The translations under genes and the position numbers were made by a program. A DNA stretch of 47,494 bases from an uncultured Clostridia bacterium (lineage in GTDB: Bacteria > Bacillota > Clostridia > TANB77 > CAG-508), in the NCBI GenBank assembly GCA_904419495.1, contig CAJFRV010000017.1, forward strand, positions 1 to 47,494, read 5' to 3'. Shown here one piece after another: positions 28,331-37,724 of this stretch; positions within the stretch are counted from its first letter, which is position 1, and the number at the start of each line of letters is the position of its first letter. The notes under the pieces were generated by a model. It saw only the letters and a program-made list of their open reading frames with translations, did no database searches and was not told the DNA's origin.

Positions 28331-28897
28331 TTATTTCATCATTTCACTTAATTTTATATATACTTGGTTAGTTAATACACAATCATTTAATGCTCTATGT
28401 TCATTTCTTTGAGTTAGATGAAAATAGGTAATTAAATCATCTAATTTATGATGTCGTAAATTTGGAAGCACTTTTCTTGCTATTCTTAAAGTATCCACAT
28501 AATCATTTGATAAATATGTATCTAAATGTTCTTCCATATTATCATAAAGAAAATTAATATCAAAATTAACATTATGTCCAACAATGATGTCCTTTCCTGA
28601 AAATGTTTTGAAGTTTTGTAAAACATCCTCTAATTCTTTTCCTTCCTTCAACATCATTTCATTGGTAATCCCTGTTAAGTTTGTTGTAAAATATCCCAGT
28701 TCCTCATTTGTTTTGATAAGTTCAGAAAAATGATCTACCTCTTCTTTATTTCTAACTTTAATGGCACTAATTTCAAGAATCTCTCCATGAAAAGAATCCA
28801 AGCTGGTTGTTTCTATATCTACTACTGTATAATCTCCTACATCTTCGACTAAACTATGTCCTTTGTATATTCTACAATTTTTGTTAAGATTTCTCAT
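28331..28897 (-). CDS. DnaQ-like 3'-5' exonuclease
   Basis: YTVVDIETTSLDSFHGEILEISAIKV, VGHNVNFDINFL, EHRALNDCVLT DEDDh motifs. Confidence 0.92.
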   Translation of the reverse strand: MRNLNKNCRIYKGHSLVEDVGDYTVVDIETTSLDSFHGEILEISAIKVRNKEEVDHFSELIKTNEELGYFTTNLTGITNEMMLKEGKELEDVLQNFKTFSGKDIIVGHNVNFDINFLYDNMEEHLDTYLSNDYVDTLRIARKVLPNLRHHKLDDLITYFHLTQRNEHRALNDCVLTNQVYIKLSEMMK

Positions 28898-28901
28898 ACA
28901 T

Positions 28902-29612
28902 CTACTCCTCTTCTAATATCCATTTTATCCCTTTTGCCATCCTCAAATCTGCTTCATGGAAATGATTTCCTTCATTTTCTTCGTAAATCGTTTTTATTCC
29001 TTGAGAACGATATATGTTTTCTATTGCTTTTGTATGTTCTTCAACTGTTGCCAAGACTTGATTTCTAACTTTACTTTCTTTATTTCCTAGTGAAAAATAC
29101 ATGGTTTGAATTTCAGATTTCATTTTATTTTCCTTAATAAATTCTACAAAATTTGGAAACCAAAAAGAACCTGAAGCAGATGCAACTTTAGTAAATATAT
29201 CTGTTTTATATGTCGCATATACAGCAAATAAACCACCTAATGAATAGCCTGCAATGGCATAATATGCTATGCTTTTTTCTAAATCTTGTTCAATATAATT
29301 TTTTACTTGTGGTAAAATTTCTTCCATAAATTCTTCTATATATTCATTTGCTGTTCCTAAACAATCTTCATCATGTTGATTCAATTTTGGAGCAAACCAT
29401 GGTGTCATCTCATTATTCCAATCCAAATTGGATATGGAAACTAATATAAAATTAGGACAATGCAATTTTTCACATTTTTCAAAAACGCCTCTTCCTTCCT
29501 CTTCATTATAGGTATGTAATATAACAACTGGTAATTCCTTTATATCTGTTTTGGGACATTGTATATTTACATGTTTATTATTAATTTTATCTTCTATATT
29601 CAATGCTAACAC
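28902..29612 (-). CDS. Putative alpha/beta hydrolase esterase
   Basis: YYAIAGYSLGGLFAVYATYKTDIFTKVASASGSFWFPNF nucleophile elbow; C-terminal EENEGNHFHEADLRMAKGIKWIL. Confidence 0.88.
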   Translation of the reverse strand: MLALNIEDKINNKHVNIQCPKTDIKELPVVILHTYNEEEGRGVFEKCEKLHCPNFILVSISNLDWNNEMTPWFAPKLNQHDEDCLGTANEYIEEFMEEILPQVKNYIEQDLEKSIAYYAIAGYSLGGLFAVYATYKTDIFTKVASASGSFWFPNFVEFIKENKMKSEIQTMYFSLGNKESKVRNQVLATVEEHTKAIENIYRSQGIKTIYEENEGNHFHEADLRMAKGIKWILEEE

Positions 29613-29710
29613 TTCCTTAAAAACGATAACTCACATCATTATATTACCACAAATGAGAGCAACTCTCAATAGAGTTACTCCCAATAAACATATAATCTAT
29701 TTTATATTCT

Positions 29711-30161
29711 TTAGTCAGTATTCAAAAAATTCATCACTAAATCAATTAATACTTCCTTCTCCTTTGGATTAGATTCAGCTATAAGCAAAGTTAAGGCGGT
29801 TAATGTATTATTATCAATTGTTTGTTTTCCATCTTTATATAAAATCCCGTAAAAGTTTAAAAAATATATAAATAATGTGGCTGCTATTCTTTTATTTCCA
29901 TCAGCAAAGACATGGTTTTTAACTGTTAAATATAAGAAATTTGCTGCTTTTTCTTCTATACTTTTATATATGTCTTGTCCTGCAAAGCTTTGATATATAT
30001 TTCCAATGATAGATTCTAGTCCTTTATCTCTTTCTACCGCAAATAATGTACTTTCTTCATTAAATCTAAGTTTATTTATAACATTAATACAATCACGATA
30101 TTGGATTCTTCTTTCATCTATATTTCCTTTGATTTTCTTAAGTGTTCTATGGTCATAATCA
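29711..30161 (-). pseudogene. Fic/DOC domain fragment, frameshifted off the upstream RhuM domain
   Basis: Read by eye in the -1/+1 frame: DYDHRTLKKIKGNIDERRIQYRDCINV...NHVFADGNKRIAATLFIYFLNFYGILY...LIDLVMNFLNTD*; intact HxFxDGNKR motif but no own start codon nearby. Confidence 0.8.
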
Positions 30162-30647
30162 ATCTAATGCTTTTGAATAGTCTCCAATAACTTTTAAAAT
30201 TTCTTTTGCATCACTGTTGTCTAATCTTTCTTCCATACGATTCGCTATATCAATTAATTTTATTGTTTTTTCTAGATATTCTAATCTTTTTTGATTTACG
30301 GCATATCCTTTTAACATGTAGTCTTTTAAAATTTTTGTTGCCCATTTTCTGAAAATCACACCATTTTTAGATTTTACCCTATACCCCACGGATATAATTA
30401 CATCTAAATTATATATTTTTGATTTTCTTCCTCCTGTACTTTTGTCGGAAATTCCGACAGAAGTTCTTTCTTCAAGTTCACCTTCTTTAAAAATATTACT
30501 AATATGTTCACTGATTGTTGCGTGTTTTACATCAAATAATTCCTCCATTTGTGCTTGTGTAAGCCACACTGTTTCATCTTTTAAGTTTACTTCTAATTTT
30601 ACTCCTTGGTTTTCGAATAAAATGATCTCATTTTTCTTTTCTTCCAT
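30159..30647 (-). CDS. RhuM-family (virulence RhuM-like) N-terminal domain
   Basis: VNLKDETVWLTQAQMEELFDVKHATISEHISNIFKEGEL...KIYNLDVIISVGYRVKSKNGVIFRKWATKILKDYMLKGYAVN. Confidence 0.88.
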   Translation of the reverse strand: MEEKKNEIILFENQGVKLEVNLKDETVWLTQAQMEELFDVKHATISEHISNIFKEGELEERTSVGISDKSTGGRKSKIYNLDVIISVGYRVKSKNGVIFRKWATKILKDYMLKGYAVNQKRLEYLEKTIKLIDIANRMEERLDNSDAKEILKVIGDYSKALD

Positions 30648-30753
30648 AAAACCACATCCTTTATAAAATTCAGTTTATCCAGATGTTTTTGCTTATAAGT
30701 ACTAGCAAACTGTTCAATCATTTTATTAAAATTTATTTAATTTTATTAATAAG

Positions 30754-31017
30754 TTAAACTTTTCCATATTTTTCAAGTATTTTCTTTGCATAAGAACATT
30801 CTGCAATAAGTTTTTTATTTTCTTTTTTTGCATTCTCTATAATGCATTCTACCAACTTTCTTGCAATTCCTTGTCCTTGATATTCATCATTTACCTCTGT
30901 ATGTGTTATATTCCAATAATCTTCTGTTTCTAGAAAATCACATTCTCCTACTTGGATTGTATTATTATATACAACTGCTCTATTTTTCTCTTTATCAAAT
31001 ATAATTTCAATCATCAT
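30754..31017 (-). CDS. Small GNAT-type N-acetyltransferase (YjdJ-like)
   Basis: NITHTEVNDEYQGQGIARKLVECIIENAKKENKKLIAECSYAKKILEKY. Confidence 0.85.
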   Translation of the reverse strand: MMIEIIFDKEKNRAVVYNNTIQVGECDFLETEDYWNITHTEVNDEYQGQGIARKLVECIIENAKKENKKLIAECSYAKKILEKYGKV

Positions 31018-31127
31018 ATTCTCCTCTACTTTCTTTTAAGTCTTATGTTTATAAATTTTATTATTTTTTATTCATAATACCATAAAAAAAAGAATTCTGA
31101 AAGATAATATAGTTTTTGTTCAGACTG

Positions 31128-31328
31128 GATTGTCATTAAGCAAGCATATATATTATTTTTTATTAATTGACGAATGTGACGTGGAGTAGATGTACAAATT
31201 CTTAATTTTAAACAAATGAGGAAGCGAGATATCGAGAGGCTCGTTTGTTTAAAATTTAGAATTTGTAATCTATGGAGCTAGCCGAGGAAATAATAAAAAA
31301 TAATATATATGCTTGCTTAATGATAATC
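31128..31328. repeat. Large nested inverted-repeat element 1
   Basis: 33-bp perfect outer arms (31133-31165 / 31291-31323), 38 bp with one mismatch; inner 24-bp stem (31193-31216 / 31244-31267) with one mismatch. Confidence 0.9.
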
Positions 31329-31438
31329 ATATCTCAATAGAAACGTAATATATTATATTTTTATGACTTTTATATGATTTCATTTACAAAAACTTTAAAT
31401 TTATATATAATCTTCATATAAAATAATTTTTTTGGGGG

Positions 31439-33622
31439 ATGCAAATGAAATATTTAAAATACTTTTTTAGAAAGATTAAAAAAATGGTAAAAGGCATTAT
31501 TGTAAATGCAAAACCTTTTCTATTTATTATACTAATTCTCTTTTTATCTATAGCATCTGAAGGCTATACATGGGAAGATTTTGGTCTTGATGGATTTAGC
31601 TTAAATCCCAATGATTACTGCAATTTAACAGATATTGACTACACCGCAGTTTTACATGATGATCCAAATGGAAATGCCAGTGTTGAAATTACAGAATATT
31701 TAACATTTGATGTGCATGCAGGCTCAAAATCTAATACCTATAAAGAATTATGGAGAGAACTTCCCGAAGAATATGTTGATGGATTAAAGGTAACTTATGA
31801 TGTCAAATCAGTTACACAAATTCTGGACAATGGTCAAGAAATACCTTATTCAGAAACTTCTAAAATGTATTGGGAAGATTCCGACTATACCCAAAGTTCA
31901 ACTATGCGTTGGCATCATAGTGATAGCTCAGGAAGTTATCCAGATAATGATGAGTCTTTGCTAATATACATTCCTTGGACATATCGAGAAAAAATGACTT
32001 TTAAAATTGTATATTCTATGAACAATGCAGCTTTAAAATATAATGATTGTTCTGAATTATATTTAGCTATGTATTCTGGAAATACGATTACAAAACTAAA
32101 TTCTTATAAAGCTCAAATTCTCATACCAGATGAAATAATGCCATCCACTTACTATGCATATACATTTGGAACGGCTAATAATCGATTGCCGCTTATCGAA
32201 TCAGATTATATAAATGATGGCTATCATACATTTTCAATTAATTTGGATAAGTCTGATTTAAAATTCAATTATCACAATCGTTATATAGAATTTTGTTTAT
32301 TGGCATATGGTGATGATAAACATATTTTTACAAAATATGCACCTAATAATAGATATTCAAATGAAAATGTTTTAGAGGAATGTATTGCAGAAAATGAATA
32401 TTATGAAACGCAAAATAGAAAATTTGATACATATAAAACACTATTATTGATAGCATCTATATTTGGTACGATTTTAATAGTGTATACTACAAAAAATAAG
32501 TATATGAAAACTAAGGAAAAATACAACTTATATACCCCAGAGGTAGACTATGATTATTTTAGAGAAATACCAAGTGACTTAGACCCTATTTTTGCTTCTG
32601 AGTTAGTATTTATGAAAGATCCTTTTGATGAAAATAAAGAAAAACAAGAAGAATATGCAGCAATTTTACTTAGTTTAGTAAGAAAGAAATATGTTAACAT
32701 TACGAAATTAGATAATAATCTTGACTGGGATAGTTCAAATACAGTCATTTCTATAGAACCTACTCGCACCAATTACGCAACACCAGCTTTTACGGATTCT
32801 CCAGATTATTCACCAGAACCTATTTATACAACAATAAATGAAAATACTGGTGATGTTTTAGAGCCACTTACTACTTCTGAAAGACTTTATTTAGAATTAT
32901 TGGAAAGACATTCTAGAACTTATCATAATTCAATTACAATTAATCAATTACAAAAATGTATTGATAATGATTATGTATATACAAATGCATTTGTGAAAGA
33001 TATAGAAAAGAAACCTATTTTAGAAAGTGGTGTCATGCAAGGATATTTCCAAAGTGCAGATTATGATGCACCTAAAAAAGAGCTCAATAAAAGTGCTAAG
33101 TCAAGCCTAATTTTAGGATTAATTTTATTAATTGTTATAAATCTAATTTCCTACTTTACACCTATGGCATTAGCCTTCGGGGCATATACGATTTTTGGAA
33201 TCGCTTGTTTGTGGAAATATTTTTATCTAACTTCAAAAGCAAGTAATTTAGTTTTATTTACACAATATGGAGCTAATGAACAAGCTAAATGGTATGGTTT
33301 ATACAATTTCTTAAATAGTGATACTTTGATGAATGAAAAAGAAGTTCATGAATTACCTTTATGGGAAAAATATTTGATTTACGCAACTGCTTTTGGTATT
33401 TCTGAAAAAGTGATAAAAGCGATAAAGATACATGCAGTAGAATTAAATATTGATAGCAGTCCTATATTAAACCATCATTTTTATATTCACTCAAGTAGCT
33501 TTCATAGGACCTCTAGAGCCTTTGGTCGCTCTATTCATACCTCCTCAAGAGGCGGTGGATTTGGTGGACATGGTTATGGTGGAGGCGGCCGTGGAGGCGG
33601 CGGTGGTGGCGGAGGCCATTAA
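31439..33622 (+). CDS. DUF2207-type predicted membrane protein with Gly-rich C-terminus
   Basis: DYTAVLHDDPNGNASVEITEYLTFDVHAGS...WRELPEEYVDGLKV; TM segments; tail SSRGGGFGGHGYGGGGRGGGGGGGGH. Confidence 0.82.
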   Translation: MQMKYLKYFFRKIKKMVKGIIVNAKPFLFIILILFLSIASEGYTWEDFGLDGFSLNPNDYCNLTDIDYTAVLHDDPNGNASVEITEYLTFDVHAGSKSNTYKELWRELPEEYVDGLKVTYDVKSVTQILDNGQEIPYSETSKMYWEDSDYTQSSTMRWHHSDSSGSYPDNDESLLIYIPWTYREKMTFKIVYSMNNAALKYNDCSELYLAMYSGNTITKLNSYKAQILIPDEIMPSTYYAYTFGTANNRLPLIESDYINDGYHTFSINLDKSDLKFNYHNRYIEFCLLAYGDDKHIFTKYAPNNRYSNENVLEECIAENEYYETQNRKFDTYKTLLLIASIFGTILIVYTTKNKYMKTKEKYNLYTPEVDYDYFREIPSDLDPIFASELVFMKDPFDENKEKQEEYAAILLSLVRKKYVNITKLDNNLDWDSSNTVISIEPTRTNYATPAFTDSPDYSPEPIYTTINENTGDVLEPLTTSERLYLELLERHSRTYHNSITINQLQKCIDNDYVYTNAFVKDIEKKPILESGVMQGYFQSADYDAPKKELNKSAKSSLILGLILLIVINLISYFTPMALAFGAYTIFGIACLWKYFYLTSKASNLVLFTQYGANEQAKWYGLYNFLNSDTLMNEKEVHELPLWEKYLIYATAFGISEKVIKAIKIHAVELNIDSSPILNHHFYIHSSSFHRTSRAFGRSIHTSSRGGGFGGHGYGGGGRGGGGGGGGH

Positions 33623-33650
33623 TACTACCTAAAAGATATCCTATAAAAGA

Positions 33651-33680
33651 AAAGAAAGAGTGTTAAAATACTCTTTCTTT
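33651..33680. terminator. Bidirectional terminator between DUF2207 and homospermidine-synthase-like genes
   Basis: AAAGAAAGAGT-GTTAAAAT-ACTCTTTCTTT with T tail. Confidence 0.75.
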
Positions 33681-33705
33681 TTATTTAAAATTTAAATTCT
33701 TGCTA

Positions 33706-35169
33706 CTATTGATTCTTCAATATGTCTTTTAATTGTAAACAATTTAATTGAATATCAAGACTATGTTCTATTTTTTCTCTAGGAATGGTTTTGTAAATTG
33801 TTTTTGAAATATATTTTTCTGCAAAATGAATGATTTCTCTATATTCCTTAATGTCATCAGGAAAATATATTCCTCCTTTATCTTTATTTTTTATCATCCA
33901 GCAAACAGCTGCTAACGCTGACATGGCAACAGGTGTTATTGTTGGTGTTTGCCAGAAGGATGATTTTTTGTCCTTATATAAAAAATGTTTCTTAATTCTA
34001 TTTCCTACCCATACTGGCTCAAATTTATCTCCTAATAATAGTATTCCTACATATTCTGTGCCTCGTTTTATATTTTCTTTGTAAGGAATTTCTGCTCTTT
34101 TAGGGTATTTAAATCCTCGTATAATTGAAATATCATCATCTTGTGGCTTATGGATATCTGGATGAAGATAATCATTTACTTTCGCTTTTTTCAAGTATTT
34201 TACTGCAAATTCACAAGGAGAGTATAAAAATATAACTGTTGGTCTATATACGACCTCCTCCCCTTTTTTTACTTCAAGAGATTTTGCTATCGTTATTGTC
34301 TCTTCGTGAGGAACTAAAAATCCTTCAAATTCTCCTTTTGGATAATATGTTTTTCCTACTTTATCAATTGCTATATCTTTAAATTCTAAAAAACCATTTT
34401 TTAAATCTAGCTTTTTACATTCTTTTTCATAATCGATTTTCTCACTCGTACCAATATTAGCAGTTGCTTCACTTAACATTTCGAAGAAAAATGAATCCAC
34501 TGACCATGTACTATATAGTTTGTTTTCATCAAATTTTTCTTTGATTTCTTGATAATCATTATCATTTACGTGAACTTCTTTTAAATCAAGAGCCTTCGCA
34601 AGTTCATTGAATTTATTTTCCTTTAAAAGTTTATGATATTCTTCATTATTCTTAAATTGCTTTTTTACAATGTATTCTAGCCCTGCTTTTACAAAATGAG
34701 AAACCAACCCAGGATTATTTCCATGTTGCAACACGATAGGATATTTATTCACATTGCTTTTTTGCTTTAATTGATTTCGTGATTCATTTTTTTTCAAGTT
34801 TTCTTCAAAAATATTATACCAATTATCGCTCCAATCTGTCTCTCCTGTGTTTAGATACATGATATTTTTATTTGCACACCATTCTATGAAATCTTTTGTA
34901 CCAACACTATCAGCAAAATCAATTAATAAATCGCCCTCTTCTAAATATTTTGAAAATATGCTTTTGAAATTTTCTCTATTAATATCCGCTACAAGGAAGT
35001 TCCCCATCTTCCCTCCAAGTTCGAGAAAAAAAGTATATTCAAGCTTATCCCTAGATATTACGAAATATTTGTCTTTATCATATTTTATTTCTTTAGAAAT
35101 TTTCTCGAAAAAACTTTTTCCTACTGCACCAAAGCCAAATTGTACTATTTTATTTTTAAATTCAATCAT
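33706..35169 (-). CDS. Homospermidine synthase-like / saccharopine-dehydrogenase-fold enzyme
   Basis: IVQFGFGAVGKSFF Rossmann motif, DLLIDFADSVGTKDFIEWC, YLNTGETDW, VLQHGNNPGLVSHFVKAGLEYI, FLYSPCEFAVKYLK. Confidence 0.85.
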   Translation of the reverse strand: MIEFKNKIVQFGFGAVGKSFFEKISKEIKYDKDKYFVISRDKLEYTFFLELGGKMGNFLVADINRENFKSIFSKYLEEGDLLIDFADSVGTKDFIEWCANKNIMYLNTGETDWSDNWYNIFEENLKKNESRNQLKQKSNVNKYPIVLQHGNNPGLVSHFVKAGLEYIVKKQFKNNEEYHKLLKENKFNELAKALDLKEVHVNDNDYQEIKEKFDENKLYSTWSVDSFFFEMLSEATANIGTSEKIDYEKECKKLDLKNGFLEFKDIAIDKVGKTYYPKGEFEGFLVPHEETITIAKSLEVKKGEEVVYRPTVIFLYSPCEFAVKYLKKAKVNDYLHPDIHKPQDDDISIIRGFKYPKRAEIPYKENIKRGTEYVGILLLGDKFEPVWVGNRIKKHFLYKDKKSSFWQTPTITPVAMSALAAVCWMIKNKDKGGIYFPDDIKEYREIIHFAEKYISKTIYKTIPREKIEHSLDIQLNCLQLKDILKNQ

Positions 35170-35173
35170 TGTT

Positions 35174-35836
35174 CTATATTTCTTCTTTCTCTAATCGTTC
35201 TTTTATTGTTTTTGTTAATATGACTTTTTTTGGAAATACATATCCATCTGTTATATAAATCTCCATTCCTTTTTCTTGAAATTTTAAGAAAATTTTTTTC
35301 AAGTCTGGTTGAATTTTATCTCCTACCACTATGATTTTCACTATACCATTTTTCTTAAAATATTCAGATGTTGGAATATCATGTTTGTATAAATCCCAAC
35401 TATTATCAAAAATAGATTCCTTTGCTCTATATCTATTTGTTCTATAGCTATCAATCAAAAAAGCTGGGTTTGCATCATTTTTTAGTTGTATATTTTTTAA
35501 TTTTTCACTTCCATTTATTAAGCAACTTTCAATTAAATACGTATTTGTCGTTGCTTGTGCGTCTTGTTGTTCATCCGTCCCATTAAAAACTGGTATGGGT
35601 CTATAACCTAGATGTGCTAAATCGATTCCCAATTCTATACTTTCTTTACCCGGTAAATCAATAAATATCGCTGTATCTTGTTGATATTTTTTTAAAAACA
35701 TTGCTTTTCTATCTAGCCAATCACCAATAGGTTGTCTATGATAAGTATCAATTGCAACAAATGGTACTGGTCTCACCCATTGTGTCCATTTCGCACCTTC
35801 AGGTGCATATATTTTATATATTTCTTTTCCTCTCAT
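35174..35836 (-). CDS. Hypothetical protein, 220 aa, in the polyamine-like operon
   Basis: ORF with 4-11 nt gaps to its neighbours; YAPEGAKWTQWVRPVPFVAIDTYHRQPIGDW; no family recognised. Confidence 0.75.
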   Translation of the reverse strand: MRGKEIYKIYAPEGAKWTQWVRPVPFVAIDTYHRQPIGDWLDRKAMFLKKYQQDTAIFIDLPGKESIELGIDLAHLGYRPIPVFNGTDEQQDAQATTNTYLIESCLINGSEKLKNIQLKNDANPAFLIDSYRTNRYRAKESIFDNSWDLYKHDIPTSEYFKKNGIVKIIVVGDKIQPDLKKIFLKFQEKGMEIYITDGYVFPKKVILTKTIKERLEKEEI

Positions 35837-35847
35837 TTTCTTACCCT

Positions 35848-37053
35848 CTATTTTTCAATTAATACTGGAATATCTTCTGCATAAGAATCAATTCTTGGAT
35901 ATGGACTCATTCGTGCATAATATCCAGCATGCTCTCCTTCTATTGTATATGAGCCAAGACAAATATGGTATTCTTTTCCATCTTCACTTTTTAATGGTTT
36001 ACTTTGGAAGTTTTTCTGTGCCAAGTATTGCTTTGGATGCTTTTTTACATCTTGTAAAATTCTTTCATATTCATCTTCTTTACACGCTTCTTTAATTGAA
36101 ATCCTCTCTCCTACTCTACCATAAACTGGTTTATATATAAACCCTTCTTTTTTTCCTACATCCTTTACTTCTACTGTTTCTGGTAATAATGTTTTCCACG
36201 TTTTCATACAAATACCAGCTTTTTCCAGCTCTTCCCAAACAAACGGAAATCTTTTGCTTTGAGCATATATGCTAATAGGATGGTTGCAAGATTTCGTTAT
36301 GGTGTTAAAGTATCCATCCCATCTGCGTGGTTTCATTTGGATAAGCCATTCCAATGGAGTAAATCTAAAAATTAAATCTATACTTTCTTGATTATTATCT
36401 AAAATACAATAAGCTTTTTTATCTTTAAAATTAATATGATCTGCTGCTCCATAAATAATCTTGTAACCTTCCTTTTCAAGTCTATCTCCTAAGTATTGCA
36501 TAACTTGCCTATCATCACTAAAGCAAGTACAATGTACCATCATAATCGTTCCTTTTTTGTTTAATTTGTTGTTTATTGTATCCACCATTTTTTCACCAAA
36601 TGAATGATATTCTAATTCAGGCATATTTATCATTTTACGTGCTATATCTGGTAATAGTGAACTTTCTGCAAAACCTCCTGGACAATCACTATTTACTTCA
36701 GTTACAACCCAATGATTGTCTGTGCTTGGATGAAAATCATATCTCATAAGTCTAATATTTTGAGTTTTATCATAAGTTTGCATATTTGGTATTTGCTTTA
36801 AAATTTGTTTAGGAAGTGCTAATTTTTTTGCAAGTTTACGATTTTGATTTAAATATTCTTCTGCTAATCTAGTTTCTTTATCTAAGCTTTTGGTAAGCTT
36901 AATGATTTCTTCATTTTCTTTTTGCGTTAATATCAATATATGTTTTGATAAAGTGTTACTATCACAAAACTGTGGATCCCATTTATAGCAGTCAAACATG
37001 GCTTGAATTTTATATTCATAATATCTATCTTCGGGAATCTTGATTAATTTCAT
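35848..37053 (-). CDS. Glutathionylspermidine synthase-like ATP-grasp protein
   Basis: RYDFHPSTDNHWVVTEVNSDCPGGFAESSLLP, DLIFRFTPLEWLIQ, GFIYKPVYGRVGERISI resemble GSP_synth-type ATP-grasp signatures. Confidence 0.8.
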   Translation of the reverse strand: MKLIKIPEDRYYEYKIQAMFDCYKWDPQFCDSNTLSKHILILTQKENEEIIKLTKSLDKETRLAEEYLNQNRKLAKKLALPKQILKQIPNMQTYDKTQNIRLMRYDFHPSTDNHWVVTEVNSDCPGGFAESSLLPDIARKMINMPELEYHSFGEKMVDTINNKLNKKGTIMMVHCTCFSDDRQVMQYLGDRLEKEGYKIIYGAADHINFKDKKAYCILDNNQESIDLIFRFTPLEWLIQMKPRRWDGYFNTITKSCNHPISIYAQSKRFPFVWEELEKAGICMKTWKTLLPETVEVKDVGKKEGFIYKPVYGRVGERISIKEACKEDEYERILQDVKKHPKQYLAQKNFQSKPLKSEDGKEYHICLGSYTIEGEHAGYYARMSPYPRIDSYAEDIPVLIEK

Positions 37054-37089
37054 AACCTCTCTCTTTTCTCTACAAATTACAATTTTTCA

Positions 37090-37602
37090 TTATATTCCAA
37101 ATTCCTTTGCATATTGGACAACACCTGTTATTTCTATGTCTGTGTCATTCAATTTCATAGCCATAAAATTTTCATTAGCCACATCAAAAGGTGCTTGTAT
37201 TCCATATTGTGTTGCTGGAATGTATCCAAACTTTGGATAATAGTTCTCACTTCCTAAGACAATAGAATAATGATATCCTAATTTTTTAGCTATCTTATGT
37301 CCTTGCTCAATTAGCATACTACCAATTCCTTGTTTTTGGTATTCTGGTAATACAGCAAGTGGTGCTAAAGCTATTTCTTCATAATTTTCTATTTTTATTT
37401 TTGTAAATAAAATATATCCTACAATTTTATCATCTTTAACAGCTACTAATGATAATTCTGGAATAAAACTATCACTATTCCTTAAAGCCACTACCAAATC
37501 CTGTTCATTTCCATCACTATGTTCTGCCATTTCAAACGCTGTTTTGACAACCATATATACTTCTTCATAATCTTTTTGATTTTCTTGTCTTATTTCTATC
37601 AT
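37090..37602 (-). CDS. GNAT family N-acetyltransferase (YhbS-like)
   Basis: IALAPLAVLPEYQKQGIGSMLIEQGHKIAKKLGYHYSIVLGSENYYPKFGYIPATQYGI. Confidence 0.92.
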   Translation of the reverse strand: MIEIRQENQKDYEEVYMVVKTAFEMAEHSDGNEQDLVVALRNSDSFIPELSLVAVKDDKIVGYILFTKIKIENYEEIALAPLAVLPEYQKQGIGSMLIEQGHKIAKKLGYHYSIVLGSENYYPKFGYIPATQYGIQAPFDVANENFMAMKLNDTDIEITGVVQYAKEFGI

Positions 37603-37653
37603 ATTACATTCTCCTCACAACTTGTTATTATCCATCTAAGCATATCATAAAAA

Positions 37654-37700
37654 AGAAAATTATTCTATATATCAGACCAAAGCCTGTAAAATAATTTTCT
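37654..37700 (-). terminator. Terminator downstream of the P-type ATPase-derived gene
   Basis: AGAAAATTATT...AATAATTTTCT with TTTTTTATG on the minus strand. Confidence 0.65.
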
Positions 37701-37724
37701 AAAAGGTAATATTTTGTTAAATAT

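Noticed and set aside
29711-30647. Active type II toxin-antitoxin (Fic/antitoxin) system
   Set aside because: The partner domain is RhuM-like and belongs to one fused protein family; no separate antitoxin was seen.
31128-31328. Retron msr/msd-like structure suggested by the long inverted repeat
   Set aside because: No reverse transcriptase ORF in the window, and the shared motifs with element 2 fit a dispersed family better.
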